A stretch of 64,000 bases of DNA, taken from positions 57,189,459-57,253,458 of the forward strand of contig NC_071392.1 of NCBI RefSeq assembly GCF_022682495.2, read 5' to 3'. This DNA is from Desmodus rotundus. Its lineage: Eukaryota > Chordata > Mammalia > Chiroptera > Phyllostomidae. A program made the position numbers and the translations under genes. A model generated the notes under the pieces. It ran no database searches. It saw nothing but the letters and a program-made list of their open reading frames with translations, and had not been told where the DNA came from. Below are positions 1 to 10,555 of the stretch, piece by piece (within the stretch, counting starts at the first letter, position 1; each line of letters starts with the position of its first letter).

Positions 1-2015
1 GCTGAGCATCTTTTCATATGTCTTTGGGCCCTCTGTATGTCTTCCTTGGAGAAGTGTCTGTTCAAGTCCTTTGCCCATTTTTTAATTGGGTTGTTTGTCT
101 TCCTGGAGTGGAGTCGTGTGAGTTCTTTATATATTTTGGAGATCAGGCCCTTGTCTGAGGTATCATTGGCAAATATGTTTTCCCATACTGTTGGTTCTCT
201 TTGTAATTTGGTGCTGTTTTCTTTAGCCATGCAGAAGCTTTTTATTTTGATGAGGTCCCATTTGTTTATTCTTTCCTTTATCTCCCTTGCTTTAGGGAAT
301 GTGTCTGTGAGGATGTTGCTGCGTGGAATGTCTGAGATTTTCCTGCCAATGTTTTCCTCAAGGACTTTTATAGTGTTACGAATTATATTTAAGTCTTTTA
401 TACATCTTTAGTTCATTTTTGTATATGGCGTAAGTTGGTGATCGGTTTCATTTTTTTGCACGTAGCTGTCCAGATCTCCCAACACCATCTGTTGAAGAGG
501 CTGTTTTTGCTCCATTTTATGCTCCTGTCTCCTTTGTCAAATATTAATTGACCGTAAAGACTTGAGTTTCTTTCTGGGCTCTCTGTTGTGTTCCATTGGT
601 CTACGTGCCTGTTTTTATGCCAGTACCAGGCTGTTTTGATTACAGTGGCCTTGTAATACAGTTTAATATCAGGAATTGGGATCCCTCCTGCTTTGTTCTT
701 CTTTCTCAAAATTGCTGCAGCTATTCGGGGTCGTTTATGGTTCCATATAAATTTCCGAAATGTTTGTTCTATATATGTGAAATATGTCATTGGTACTTTA
801 ATATGGATTGCATTGAATCTATAAATTGCTTAGAGTAGTATGGCCATTTTGATGATTCATGGATTCTTCCAATCCATGAGAATGGTACATGCTTCCATTT
901 GTTTGTGTCTTCCTTAATTTCTTTCTTCAGTGTTGTGTAGTTTTCTGAGTACAGGTCTTTTACTTCCTTGGTTATGTTGATTCCTAGGTACTTTATTTTT
1001 CTTGTTGCTCTATCAAATGGGATTTTTTTCATGATTTCTGTTTCTGCAGTTTTGTTGTTGGTATACAGGAATGCCTTTGATTTCTGAGTATTGAGTTTGT
1101 ATCCAGCTGTTTTGCCAACTTAATTTATTAGATGGAGTAGTTTTTTGGTGGAGTCTATAGGATTTTCCATGTACACTATCATGTCATCTGCAAACAGTGA
1201 CAGTTTCATTTCCTCCTTTCCAATTTGGATGCCTTTTATTGCTTTTTCTTGTCTGATTGCTGTGGCTAGGACTTCCAATACTATGTTGAATAGGAATGGT
1301 GAGAGAGGGCATCCTTTTCTTCTTCCTGATCTTAGTGAAAAGCTCTAATTTTTTCTCCATTGAGTATGATGTTCGCTGTAGGTCTCTCATATATGGCCTT
1401 TATTATGTTGAGGAATGCTCCCTCTATTCCCACTTTGCTGAGTGTTTTATCAGAAATGGGTGCTGTATCTTATCAAATGCTTTTTCTGCATCTATTGATA
1501 TGATCAAGTGATTTTTGTCTTTGCTGTTGTTGATGTGATGTATTATGTTTATTGATTTGTGAATATTGTACCATCCTTGCATCCCTGGGATGAATCCCAC
1601 TTGATCATGGTGGATGATCTTTTTAATGTATTGCTGGTTGCGGTTTGCCAATGTTTTTTGAGAATTTTAGCGTCTATGTTCATCAGCGATATTGGCCTGA
1701 AGTTTTTTTTCTTCGTTGTGTCTTTATCTGGTTTTGGGATAAGGATGATGCTGGCTTCATAAAAAGAGTTTGGGAGTCTTCCATCAGTTTGGATTTTTTC
1801 GAATAGTCTGTGAAGGATAGGGGTTAGCTCTTCCTTACATGCTTTGTAGAATTCTCCTGTGAAACAATCTGGTCCAGGGCTTTTGTGTTTTGGGAGTTTT
1901 TTTTTTTTTTTTTTTTTTTCTTCTCCTAGTTTCTTTTTTTTTTTTTTTTTAAATATATTTATTGATTATGCTATTACAGTTGTCCCATTTCCCCCCCCCA
2001 CTCCACTCCATCCTG

Positions 2016-2033
2016 CCCACCCCCCTCCCTCCC
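2016..2033 (-). promoter_or_regulatory. G-quadruplex motif in HAL1-A 3' UTR
   Basis: The minus strand reads GGGAGGGAGGGGGGTGGG, four G-runs with single-base loops, a textbook parallel quadruplex motif. The same 18 bases occur in HAL1-C and HAL1-D. L1 3' UTRs are known to carry such motifs. Confidence 0.75.
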
Positions 2034-2313
2034 ACATTCCCCCCCCATAGTTCATGTCCATGGGTCATACTTATAAGTTCTTTGGCTTCTACATTTCCTA
2101 CACTATTTTTACCCTCCCCCTGTCTATTTTCCACCTATCATCTATGCTACTTATTCTCTGTACCTTTACCCCCCTCTCCCCCTCCCACTCCCTTATTGAC
2201 AACCCTCATGTTCTAGTTGTTTGCCTAGTTTGCTCTCGTTTTTGTTTTATGTGTGGTCGTTAATAACTGTGAGTTTGGTGTCATTTTTACTGTTCCTATT
2301 TTTGATCTTTTTC

Positions 2314-3000
2314 TTAGGTAACTCCCTTTAACATTTCATATAATAAGGGCTTGGTGATGATGAGCCTCTTCAACTTGACCTTATCTGAGAAGCACTTTAT
2401 CCTCCCTTCCATTCTAAATGATAGCTTTGCTGGATATAGTAATCTTGGACGTAGGTCCTTGCGTTTAATCTTGGGTAATGTAATTATGATGTGTCTTGTT
2501 GTGTTCCTCCTTGGGTCCAGCTTCTTTGGGACTCTCTGAGCTTCCTGGACTTCCTGGACGTCTATTTCCTTTGCCAGATCGGGGAAGTTCTCCATTATTT
2601 GTTCAAATAAGTTTTCAATTTTTTGTTCTTCCTCTTCTCCTTCTGGCACCCCTATAATTCGGATGTTGGAACGTTTCAAGGTGTCCTGGAGGTTCCTAAG
2701 CCTCTCCTCATTTTTCCAAGTTCTTGTTTCTTCATTCTTTTCTGGTTGGAATTTTGTTTCTTCCTTCTGGTCCATACCATTGATTTGAGTCCCAGTTTCC
2801 TTCTCATCACTATTGGTTCCCTGTACATTTTCCTTTGTTTCTCTTAGCATAGGCTTCATTTTTTCATCTGTTTTTCGAACAGATTCAACCAAGTCTGTGA
2901 GCATATTGATAACCAGTGCTTTGAACTGTGCATCCGATAGGTTGGCTATCTCTTCGTCGCTTAGTTGTATTTTTTCTGGAGCTTTGAAGTGTTCTGTCAT
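2314..3000 (-). CDS. HAL1-A ORF1p-like RNA-binding protein (228 aa)
   Basis: This is an L1 ORF1-type protein. It has an N-terminal helix and acidic linker, an RRM-like core with IRIIGVPEGEEEEQ and HIIITLPKIK, and a short C-terminal part with YPAKLSFRMEGRIKCFSDK. Compared with HAL1-C it starts at an internal Met, because the upstream Met-Ala-Gln codons were lost to a T-rich expansion at about 3005-3020. Like HAL1-C and HAL1-D it lacks 47 residues of the C-terminal domain (joined as PKIKR-KDL) and has IMENF where older copies have IMKENF. The frame is otherwise open. L1 ORF1p coats its own RNA and acts as a nucleic-acid chaperone. Whether this shortened form still binds RNA is unknown. It is a repeat-encoded frame, not a host gene. 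Confidence 0.75.
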   Translation of the reverse strand: MTEHFKAPEKIQLSDEEIANLSDAQFKALVINMLTDLVESVRKTDEKMKPMLRETKENVQGTNSDEKETGTQINGMDQKEETKFQPEKNEETRTWKNEERLRNLQDTLKRSNIRIIGVPEGEEEEQKIENLFEQIMENFPDLAKEIDVQEVQEAQRVPKKLDPRRNTTRHIIITLPKIKRKDLRPRLLYPAKLSFRMEGRIKCFSDKVKLKRLIITKPLLYEMLKGVT

Positions 3001-3742
3001 TTGGGCCTTTTTTTTTTTTTTGGTCTTGGCGCGTCTGTTACTTTAAGGGGCGGAGCCTTAGGTGTTCACAGGGGCGGGGTAATGCTGGTCGCTGCGCTGT
3101 GATGCTGTACGTGGGGGTGGGGCCGAGAGGGAGCAATGGCGCCCGCTTCACTCTCCTCCGGATTTCAGTCTTTCACTCCGCTACCCACAATCAAACTGGG
3201 CCCCTCTGGTGCTGGTTCCCGAGTAAGTGGGCCTGTGCACACTCTAGGCCCCTGTGGGTCTCTCCAACAACCTCTCCTGTGAGGCTGGGAGTCTCTCCTG
3301 CCGCCCCAACCCCCAGGGGCGCTTTCAATCAGAGGTTTGAGGCTTTATTTCCCCGAGCTGGAGCCCTGGGTTGCGCAGCGGTCTGCTTCTCTGCCCGCCG
3401 TTCGTCTGGTTTATCTGTGGGCGAATGTGGTGCCGCAATGTGCTATCCGCCACTCTGCCTGCCCCGTTCTCCGCCACTCTGAGTCCGGCCCTCTGGGTTT
3501 ATCTGTGCAAATGTGGGACCGCAGGGTCTGCTAGTGCTCGGACTGCCTGCGCCATTTGTCCCACACTCCGCCAGTCTCAGTCCCGCCACAGCCACGCGAG
3601 TCCTCTCCACCCCAGTGCCGTCTCCGCCCCTCCTACCAGTCTGGATGAATGATTATTTTCTGTTTCCTTGGTGTTGGTCCCCCTTGCTGTTCGATTCTCT
3701 GTCAGTTCTGGTTGTGCGAGGAGGCGCAGTGTGTCTACCTAC

Positions 3743-3755
3743 GCCGCCATCTTGG
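3743..3755 (-). promoter_or_regulatory. YY1-like motif at HAL1-A 5' end
   Basis: The minus strand reads CCAAGATGGCGGC within about 25 bp of the element start. YY1 binds an AAGATGGC core just inside the 5' end of primate L1 and positions transcription start there. The placement here suggests the same role, by analogy. Confidence 0.6.
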
Positions 3756-5208
3756 TTCCTCTTCTCGTGTTGGGAGTTTTTTGATGACTGCTTCGATTTT
3801 GTCTGCTGTTATTGGTTTGTTAAGGCTTTCCGCTTCTTCTTCATTCAGTTTTGGAAGATTATATTTTTCTAGAAATGTGTCCATTTCACCTAGGTTTTCA
3901 AATTTCTTGCAGTATAGTTCTTCGTAGTAATTTCTCACAATCCTTTTTATTTCTGTGTTATGAGTTGTAATCTCTCCTATTTCATTCCTAATTGTGTTTA
4001 TTTGGATCCTCTCTATTTTTTCTTGATGCACCTACTTAAAGGCTTTTCGATTTTGTTTATCTTTTCAAAGAACCAGCTCCTGGATTCATTGATCCTAGAA
4101 TTGTGCTTTTAGTCTCTATGTCATTTAACTTCGCTCTGATTTTGGTTATTTCCTTCCTTCGGCTTGCTCTGGGATGACTATTTTGTAGTTCCTTGAGTTC
4201 TTGGAGGCGTAGGGTTAGGTAGTTTGTTTGAAATGTTTTTTATCTTTTTAAGGTAGGCCTGTATTGCTATGAACTTCCGTTTCAGGATTGCCTTTGCTGT
4301 GTCCCATAGGTTTTGGGGTGTTGTGAGTTCATTTTCTTTTGATTCCAGAAAGTTTTTGATTTCTTCCCTTATCTCGTTCTTGCCCCATTCATTGTTTAAT
4401 GGCATGCTATTCAGTCTCCATTATTTTGAGTGTTTTGGGTTTTTTCCCTTGGGGTTGGTTTCTAGTTTCACTCCCTTGTGGTCACAGAAAATGCTTGATA
4501 TGATTTCAGTTTTCTTGAGTTTGTTGAGGCTTGCTTTGTGTCCTATCATGTCGTCTATCTTTGAAAATGTTCCATGTACACTTGAAAAGAATGTGTATTT
4601 TGCTTCTTTGGGATGTAAAGCTCTCTATATAACAGTTAAGTCCATTTCATCTAGGGTATTGTTAACTTTCACAATATCCTTGTTGATATTTTGTTTGGAA
4701 GACCGGTCCATCTTTGATAGTGGGGTGCTAAAGTCCCCTACTATATTGTGTTGCTATCAATATCTTTCTTGAAGTCCTCCAAGATTTTCTTTATGTATTT
4801 GGGTGCTCCTATGTTGGGTGCATATATATTTACAATGTTTATGTCTTCTTGGTGGATTCTTTCTGTGAGTATTATGAACTGACCTTCTGGGTCTCTCTTT
4901 ATGGCCCTTCTTTTGAAGTCTTTTTGTCTGATATGAGTATTGCTACCCCTGCTTTTTTTTCCTGTCCATTTGCTTGGAAAATTTGTTTCCAGCCCTTCAC
5001 TTTTAGTCTGTGGAGGTCTTTTGTCCTGACATGGGTCTCTTGTAGGCAGCATATGTGTGGGTCATGTTTTCTTATCCATTCAGCTATTCTATATCTTTTG
5101 AATGGAGCATTTAATCCATTTACATTTAAGGTTATTATTGATAGGTAGCTATTCATTGCCATTTTTTCCCACCCCTGTTCCTCTGTCTTTCTCTTTTCCT
5201 TCCTTTCC

Positions 5209-6099
5209 TTAAAGCAGTCCCTTTAGCATCTCTTGCAAAGCTGGTTTGGTGGAAGTGTATTCTTTTAGACTTCTTTTGTCTGGGAAACTCTTTATTTGGC
5301 CTTCCATCTTGATTGAGAGCCTTGCTCGGTAAAGTAGTCTTGTTTTTAGGCTTCTGGTTCTCATTACTTGGAATATATTTTGCCATTCTCTTCTGGCTTG
5401 GAGCGTTTCCATTGAGAAGTCAGTTGCTAACCTTATTGGGGCTCCCTTGTATGTTACTTCCTTTTTCTCCCTTGCTGCCTTCAAGATCCTCTCTTTGTCT
5501 TGGAATTTTGCCATTTTAATTATGATGTGTCTTGCAATGGGCCTCTTTGGGTTCCTCTTGCTTGGGACTCTCTGTGTTTCCTGGATTTGTGTGATTTTTT
5601 CTCTCATCAGATTAGGGAAATTTTCCATCATTACTTTTTCAAACAGGTTTTCTATCCCTTGCTCTTCTCCTCCTTCTGGTATTCCTATTATACGGTAATT
5701 ATTACGTTTCATGTTGTACTGCATTTCCCTTAATCCCTCTTTATTCTTTCTGAGCCTCTTTTCCTTTTCTTGCTCTTTCTGGGTGTCTTTTCTACTTTGT
5801 CCTCCAGCTCGCTAATCCGATCCTCTGCTTCATCAAGTCCGTCCTTGATTCCTTCTACTGTGTTCCTCAGTTCAGAAATTGTATTCTTCATTTCCTCTTG
5901 GCGCTTGTTGATAGTTTCTATTTCCTTTTTCATGTTTATATATTTTGCAGTGAGTTCATTGTAGTTTCCCTGCAGTTTCTGGTAGTTCTCTGTGAGCTTA
6001 GCGAGCTTCCTCATAACCATTGCTTTGAACTCAGTATCTGATAGTTGACTTGTCTTTTTCAGTTAGCATTCTTTCTGAGGCTTCCTCCTTTCCTTTCAT
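5209..6099 (-). pseudogene. L1-A ORF1 remnant (frameshifted in the coiled coil)
   Basis: The start codon is taken at 6097-6099 by comparison with the L1-C ORF1 start. An upstream segment (6020-5730) is coiled-coil-like, with repeated Glu/Lys heptads ending in ISELEDKVEKTPRKSK. A stop follows at 5730. The frame then shifts by -1 (equivalent to +2), and the RRM and C-terminal domains continue open from 5724 to 5209. Those contain IIGIPEGGEEQGIENLFEK, the ARHIIIKMAKF block and a complete C-terminal domain ending LQEMLKGLL. The same frameshift occurs at the same place in L1-C. ORF1 ends 46 bp before ORF2. It is not functional as a single protein. Confidence 0.88.
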
Positions 6100-7950
6100 T
6101 TGGGGATTGTTTCTTTGTCTTCCCATTGTTTGTGAGACTCTTCTTGTTAGCCTCTGCTTCTTAAATTGATGTGTTCTGACTCCCTGGGTTTGTGGTATGA
6201 ACTTCTATGGTAGAATGCCAGTGGGCTTCAGTGGTGCTGTCTCCTTAACCTCCTGTGCTCACTGGTCTGGAGCTGATGTTTATGGATCTAACAGGGTCTA
6301 ACTCTCGTCTTTTCATAGCTCCAGGTTATATTGTCTCACCTGTGGGAAAAAGATAAAGAAGGGGGGGAAGGAGAAGGGAAGGAGGGATAAAGGGAATAGA
6401 AAAGGAAAGGAAGGAAGGAGAAGGTATAAAAATGTTTGGAGGAAAGATAAGAAAAAGGGATTTTAACAAGTTAAAACAGAAAAATAAATAAAAGAAGGCA
6501 GGAAGAAAGAATAAAAAAAAGGAAAGGATGGAAGGAAGAAGGAATACCAAAAGAAAGAAGGATAGAAAGGAAGAAGGAATTCAGGGGGAAAGGAGGAAAA
6601 AAGAAAAAAAGTCTTTTCCTGGCTTTGAACACGTCAGGTTAGTTCTGCTGGTCTTCTGGTCTGAGGAAGTGGAGGGGGTGGTTGAGGGATTGGTTTCACT
6701 TTTCTCCCTTCCTGAGCCACACTCTTAATGTTGTTCAGCCTCCAGTCCTGTTCCTCAGGGTCCTTCTGCTCCCCACTAGGCCTTTAGTTCACCAGTTGTG
6801 CTGTCCTTGAGTTGCACCAAGTAGGGGCAACTCACACTCCACCTTCTTGCTCTTTGCTGTCTTAGATGCTAGGGGCCCTGGGTGCTCCTATGGGGTAGTT
6901 CAGCCCCCTACTGGGTGGAGTCTTTCCAGGGAGTGCAGTCTCCCCCAGCCCTGCAGCTCCCCTCTGCTGTGCGTTCTGCCTTCCTCCTAGAGAGCCAGTA
7001 GTCCCTGCAGGGTTCTGTGCGCAGAGGCTAGGTAGGAATTTTTCAGAACTGGTGCTTTTAGGTGTGGTCGCTGGCAGGCAGCCAGGGGTTTGATTGGGTT
7101 GCGAGGTCCATCGGGGCTTTGGGCCTCGATTGTGCTGCCCATAAGCAGCTTTAGGTCTTTGCGCGGGGGAAGCCCGCCATTGATCTGGTTGCGCACCCAC
7201 CATAGGTTTCAGGTGTGGGCGCCTAGCCAGGGTTTCTGGTGTGCACGCCTGCCCTGGCGCTTTGTGGCTGTGCGCCTAGGCAGCCGGGCCTCTTATCAGG
7301 GCGCACACCCACCCGAGGTTTCAGGTGTGGACCCTAAGCCACTGATTGGGGTATGTGCCCACTGGAGCACTTTGGGTCTGGCGCCCAGGCAGCTGGGCCG
7401 CTGATCAGGGCGCCCGCTCACCTGGAGTTTCAGTTGTGGGTGCCCAGTCCGCTGATCTGCTTGCGCAGCATCTAGGCTTCAGGTGAGTGCGGGGCTGCTT
7501 TTCTGCGTTCACAGTCAAGGGGCTGAGGGTGGAGGGGTGCCAGAGGCTCGGCTGCTGCAGAGACTTCTCTAACTAGCTGCTGAGTGCCTCTATTTTCTCG
7601 TTTACTTTTTGATAAATTCTCCCTATTCAAGCCCCCCTGGTCCAAACAAGCACCTGGCAGCTCACACAGCCCAGTCTGGCTGTCTCCCAAGAATCCTGCA
7701 GCAGACCCTGCGCCCTGGCCAGGGCTTCAGCCTCCTTGGTTCCTGTGCAGGTCCCAGGGCCTTATTGTCCTTAAGCACTCTTCTTACTTTCAGATCTTTC
7801 AATGTCCTCTATCTTTGGTCTCTGATCTTCGTATATGCTGGAATACCATTGGCTGTTCGCTCTGTTCCTCAGATCAGCTAGGTGTTTCACTAGTGCCGAG
7901 GGTAAGTGGACTCTGCTCCCACCTATCTTGCCGCCATCTTGACACTCCTG
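6100..7950 (-). promoter_or_regulatory. L1-A 5' UTR (internal promoter region)
   Basis: This is a long GC-richer leader with a YY1-like motif (CAAGATGGCGGC, complement of 7930-7941) at its start. A purine/pyrimidine-asymmetric tract lies at about 6355-6610. Segments about 7090-7470 contain imperfect internal repeats of a roughly 60-70 bp GC-rich unit (recurring GGTTTCAGGTGTGG blocks). The same organisation is present in L1-C at 24556-26318. L1 5' UTRs hold an internal Pol II promoter, and activity here is inferred only. Confidence 0.75.
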
Positions 7951-7954
7951 AAGA

Positions 7955-9373
7955 TCCTATTTTATTCTAGCTCCCCACTTTTAATTCTAGTCATTAACCT
8001 GGATCTGTATTTTCTCCATTAAAATGTCTCAGCTTGGGTAAGTTATTAGGATAGCCATGTATAGTATGGGGTAAGAATAGGTTTTGCTGTTCTTACCCAC
8101 AAATTCCTCGCATGTGACTAACCTCATTATCTTCACTGAGAACTGCGGAGTACTTGCTCAAACCCTTCATTACACATGATTCCTAAATGAAAAGTCGAAG
8201 TACCACACACCCAGTGCTTATAGCAATGAGCACCAGTCTTCTGGTTGAGGCCAGGGTGGACTTCAGGATGCAATGATTGTGTAGCCAAGCTCTGATCTGA
8301 CCTGTCCTACTGTTTGCCTTAACACATCCTGCCTTCTTGGATATGGAGGTAATTGTTGAGAGGCCCATGGGACCAGGCCTCCATAGGATGCACCAAGAGG
8401 TGGGGCTATATTCATTGCCATGATTTCTCTGGTGCTTGGTCTTTCCTTCTTATAAATCGTCAACCCCACCCTGATCTGGAAAACCCAAACTGTCTGCCTT
8501 ATCTCAGTTTTGTTGCCAGTGTAGTCTCTGATGCTCCTGGAAAGCTCTCTACTTCTTTTTCTATCTCTACATTCCTGGCTCTTTCTTCCAGCCCAAGGAA
8601 GGGTCTCCTGACAGTGTGGAAAATATAGGCACCATATCAAGTAGGAAGTTCTGAGATGGACCCTCATGGGTGCCCTTGTTATCAAGTAAGGCATGGACAT
8701 CCTCAACAAGCACCTAAATATCTCCTCATGTGGATTCACTTGTTCCTAGCACTGGCCACAAAGAAAAAAATAAATCTTTACTAGTATCAGCTTCCATTTC
8801 TGCCAACCCAGGCTGTTGGCTTTAAAACCTTGCAGGAACCTTATTTTCTTTAATCCGGCCTTTCATTTTGATTTTTTGCCTTTGGCTCAAGTTAGTCTCA
8901 ACTAGTGCCCTGACTTACACACCTCTCTCTCCCTTCTTAATCATGAAGCCCTCAGGACACAAGGTTCTTCAACCATTAGTAGTCTCAGGAACAAGGTCCC
9001 GGGTCTGTTGATTGCTAAGACAGAGTTAAATATAATGTCTTGGCCTCAGTTGTGTTTTATCTTCACATCCAGGAAAGCAGAACAATCCTATAGAATGAAT
9101 TCTTGTGAAATTGGACAAAATGTCTCCATGGCAGACATCAGGACAAGGTGCAATGAATAAATACCCCCTATTTTAGCACCAACCAATCAGTAAAGACCAC
9201 TATCCAAACTCCATTAGTCATCATGAATAATGATTTTTTCCCTATATTATCCATCTCCTGGAAGCCATTGAAGAGCATCTGGTTGACACTTTAACATTTT
9301 ATTTGTTACTTTATAATTCAAGGTCAACTTATTCACTTAAATATTGTAGATCTCATATCCCTTTGTGATGAGG
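7955..9373. other. Low-copy sequence, no assignable gene
   Basis: I see no repeat family or host exon that I can name. A 158-codon open frame on the minus strand (8263-8739) has no recognisable domain. It may be chance or a degraded retroelement segment. Confidence 0.4.
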
Positions 9374-9375
9374 TA

Positions 9376-9952
9376 CAGATGATTCTCAACTTAAGATGGA
9401 GTTATGTTTTGATAAACACATTGTAAATTGAAAATATCCTCAGCTGAAAAATATTTTACATCTAACTTACTAAACAGCTTAGCCTTGTTTACATTAAATG
9501 TACTTAGAACACTTAACCTACAGTTGGGCAAAATCATCTAAACAAAGCATGTTTTATAATAAAGTGTTTAATATCTCATATAATGTTTGCAGTCATGGTT
9601 TGTCAGATTCATGCTGGGCAATTACATTGAATTTCATCTCAATATTAATTCCCTACTCTTTTTCTCACTAGACATGATGAAAGTGAAAACACAAAGCACA
9701 ATATTCAAAACACATGGATACCACAGTACACAATAGTGTTGTAGTATAGATTGTTAACTCTCAAGATCTGATGGCTGACTCAGAGCTGTGGCTTACTGTC
9801 CATCATCATGAGAGTATCATCCTGCATATCCCTAGCTCAGGAGAAGATCAAAATTCAAAATGCGAAGTATGGCTTCTTCTGAATGTGTATCACTTTCACA
9901 GCATCGTAAAGTTGAAAAATCGTTATGTTGAACCATCTTAAATCAGGGACTG
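9376..9952. mobile_element. Non-autonomous DNA transposon fossil, pogo/Tigger-like
   Basis: The element runs from CAG to CTG and is flanked by TA on each side (9374-9375 and 9953-9954). The ends are imperfect inverted repeats: the left end reads CTCAACTTAAGATGG and the right end complements to GATTTAAGATGGTTCAACA. At 577 bp with no transposase frame it is a MITE-like relic. CAG/CTG ends with a TA duplication fit the Tc1/mariner-pogo superfamily. The subfamily name is not certain. Confidence 0.65.
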
Positions 9953-9954
9953 TA

Positions 9955-10555
9955 TTAGTAACTTTGCCTTACCCAGCCCAGTTAATCTACAAAGTAGAGG
10001 AGCACGTGAAGAACTTCAGTCATTTGAAATGTTCAAGGACACTCAGGGTTGGTTTACTTATCCTCAATTATCTGATATGGCAGCTACCTGATAAGGTAGC
10101 TATGTCCCATAGCTACATATGCAACATTCCTATTTCTTAAAAGGAAACTCCTTGCTCCCCCATTTATCAAGCCTTTGGTTTGCCATCCGTGAATCACGAA
10201 GTGTTTTCCCCTTTAGTTAACCAATTTCAAACCAATTCCCTGACCATAGCTGAGTTTTAGAGGCAAGAAAGCTTTAGGTAAACTTTCATAAGTGAATGGA
10301 AAAATATTTCATAATAAAACATTGTATAAATCTTTTATAAATAACATTTTTGCTGTATATAGAGATCTATACTTATTAGAGACAATTCAGAAAAAGACCT
10401 CACAGTATTCTTAGATCTAGATACACTCCAATTTACTTACCCAAACTCCTTGTTGGGCATTTATATTTTTACCAATTTTCACTTTTTTATTAATGATAAA
10501 ACAATTTTTATTCTAGATAAATCTTTGTGCTCATCTGTTATTAAATGTCTTTTTT
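9955..10555. other. Low-copy AT-rich sequence
   Basis: No gene, RNA or repeat is recognised. The sequence is AT-rich. Confidence 0.4.

Larger units (their letters stand above)
1903..3769 (-). mobile_element. HAL1-A: ORF1-only 'half-L1' element inserted in L1-A ORF2
   Basis: The sequence TTGGGAGTTTTTT occurs on both sides (1890-1902 and 3770-3782), and joining the flanks restores ORF2 continuity, so this is a clean TSD-bounded insertion. On the minus strand the order is 5' YY1-like motif, GC-rich 5' UTR (about 3769 to 3001), ORF1 (3000 to 2314), 3' UTR with a G-rich motif (complement of 2016-2033), and an AATAAATATATTT terminus followed by A tracts. No endonuclease or reverse transcriptase is present. 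It is closely similar to HAL1-C and HAL1-D and shares their ORF1 deletion. The tail is bipartite: two A tracts flank a 14-nt non-A segment at 1920-1933. Confidence 0.9.
1..5162 (-). pseudogene. L1-A ORF2 (endonuclease/reverse transcriptase) remnant, interrupted
   Basis: The frame starts at 5162. The first 87 residues show the L1 endonuclease signature: an ITLNVNGLN block with the metal-site Asn, then a QETH block with the catalytic Glu. The reverse transcriptase active-site FADD codons are at 1183-1194, followed by the conserved ENPIDSTKK region. Sequence at 413-1032 encodes the later C-terminal part ([19 protein letters not shown], then [15 protein letters not shown]). The gene is broken by HAL1-A and by several frameshifts, since open segments change frame near 790, 1030, 1390, 4031 and 4899. 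The C-terminal end is off the window. This is a confident ORF2 relic with no intact product. Confidence 0.93.
1..7950 (-). mobile_element. L1-A: L1 retrotransposon with intact 5' end, 3' end beyond the window
   Basis: On the minus strand this element reads 5' UTR (about 7950 to 6100), ORF1 (6099 to 5209), a 46-bp spacer, then ORF2 from 5162 to the left window edge. Its first bases carry a CAAGATGGCGGC motif, and the start matches the TSD-defined start of L1-C, so the 5' end looks full length. ORF2 is split by the HAL1-A insertion at 1903-3769 and by further frameshifts, so the copy is dead. The 3' UTR, tail and downstream TSD lie outside the window, so the boundary could not be confirmed by a TSD. 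L1 encodes its own RNA-binding protein and an endonuclease/reverse transcriptase that inserts it by target-primed reverse transcription. Confidence 0.93.
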
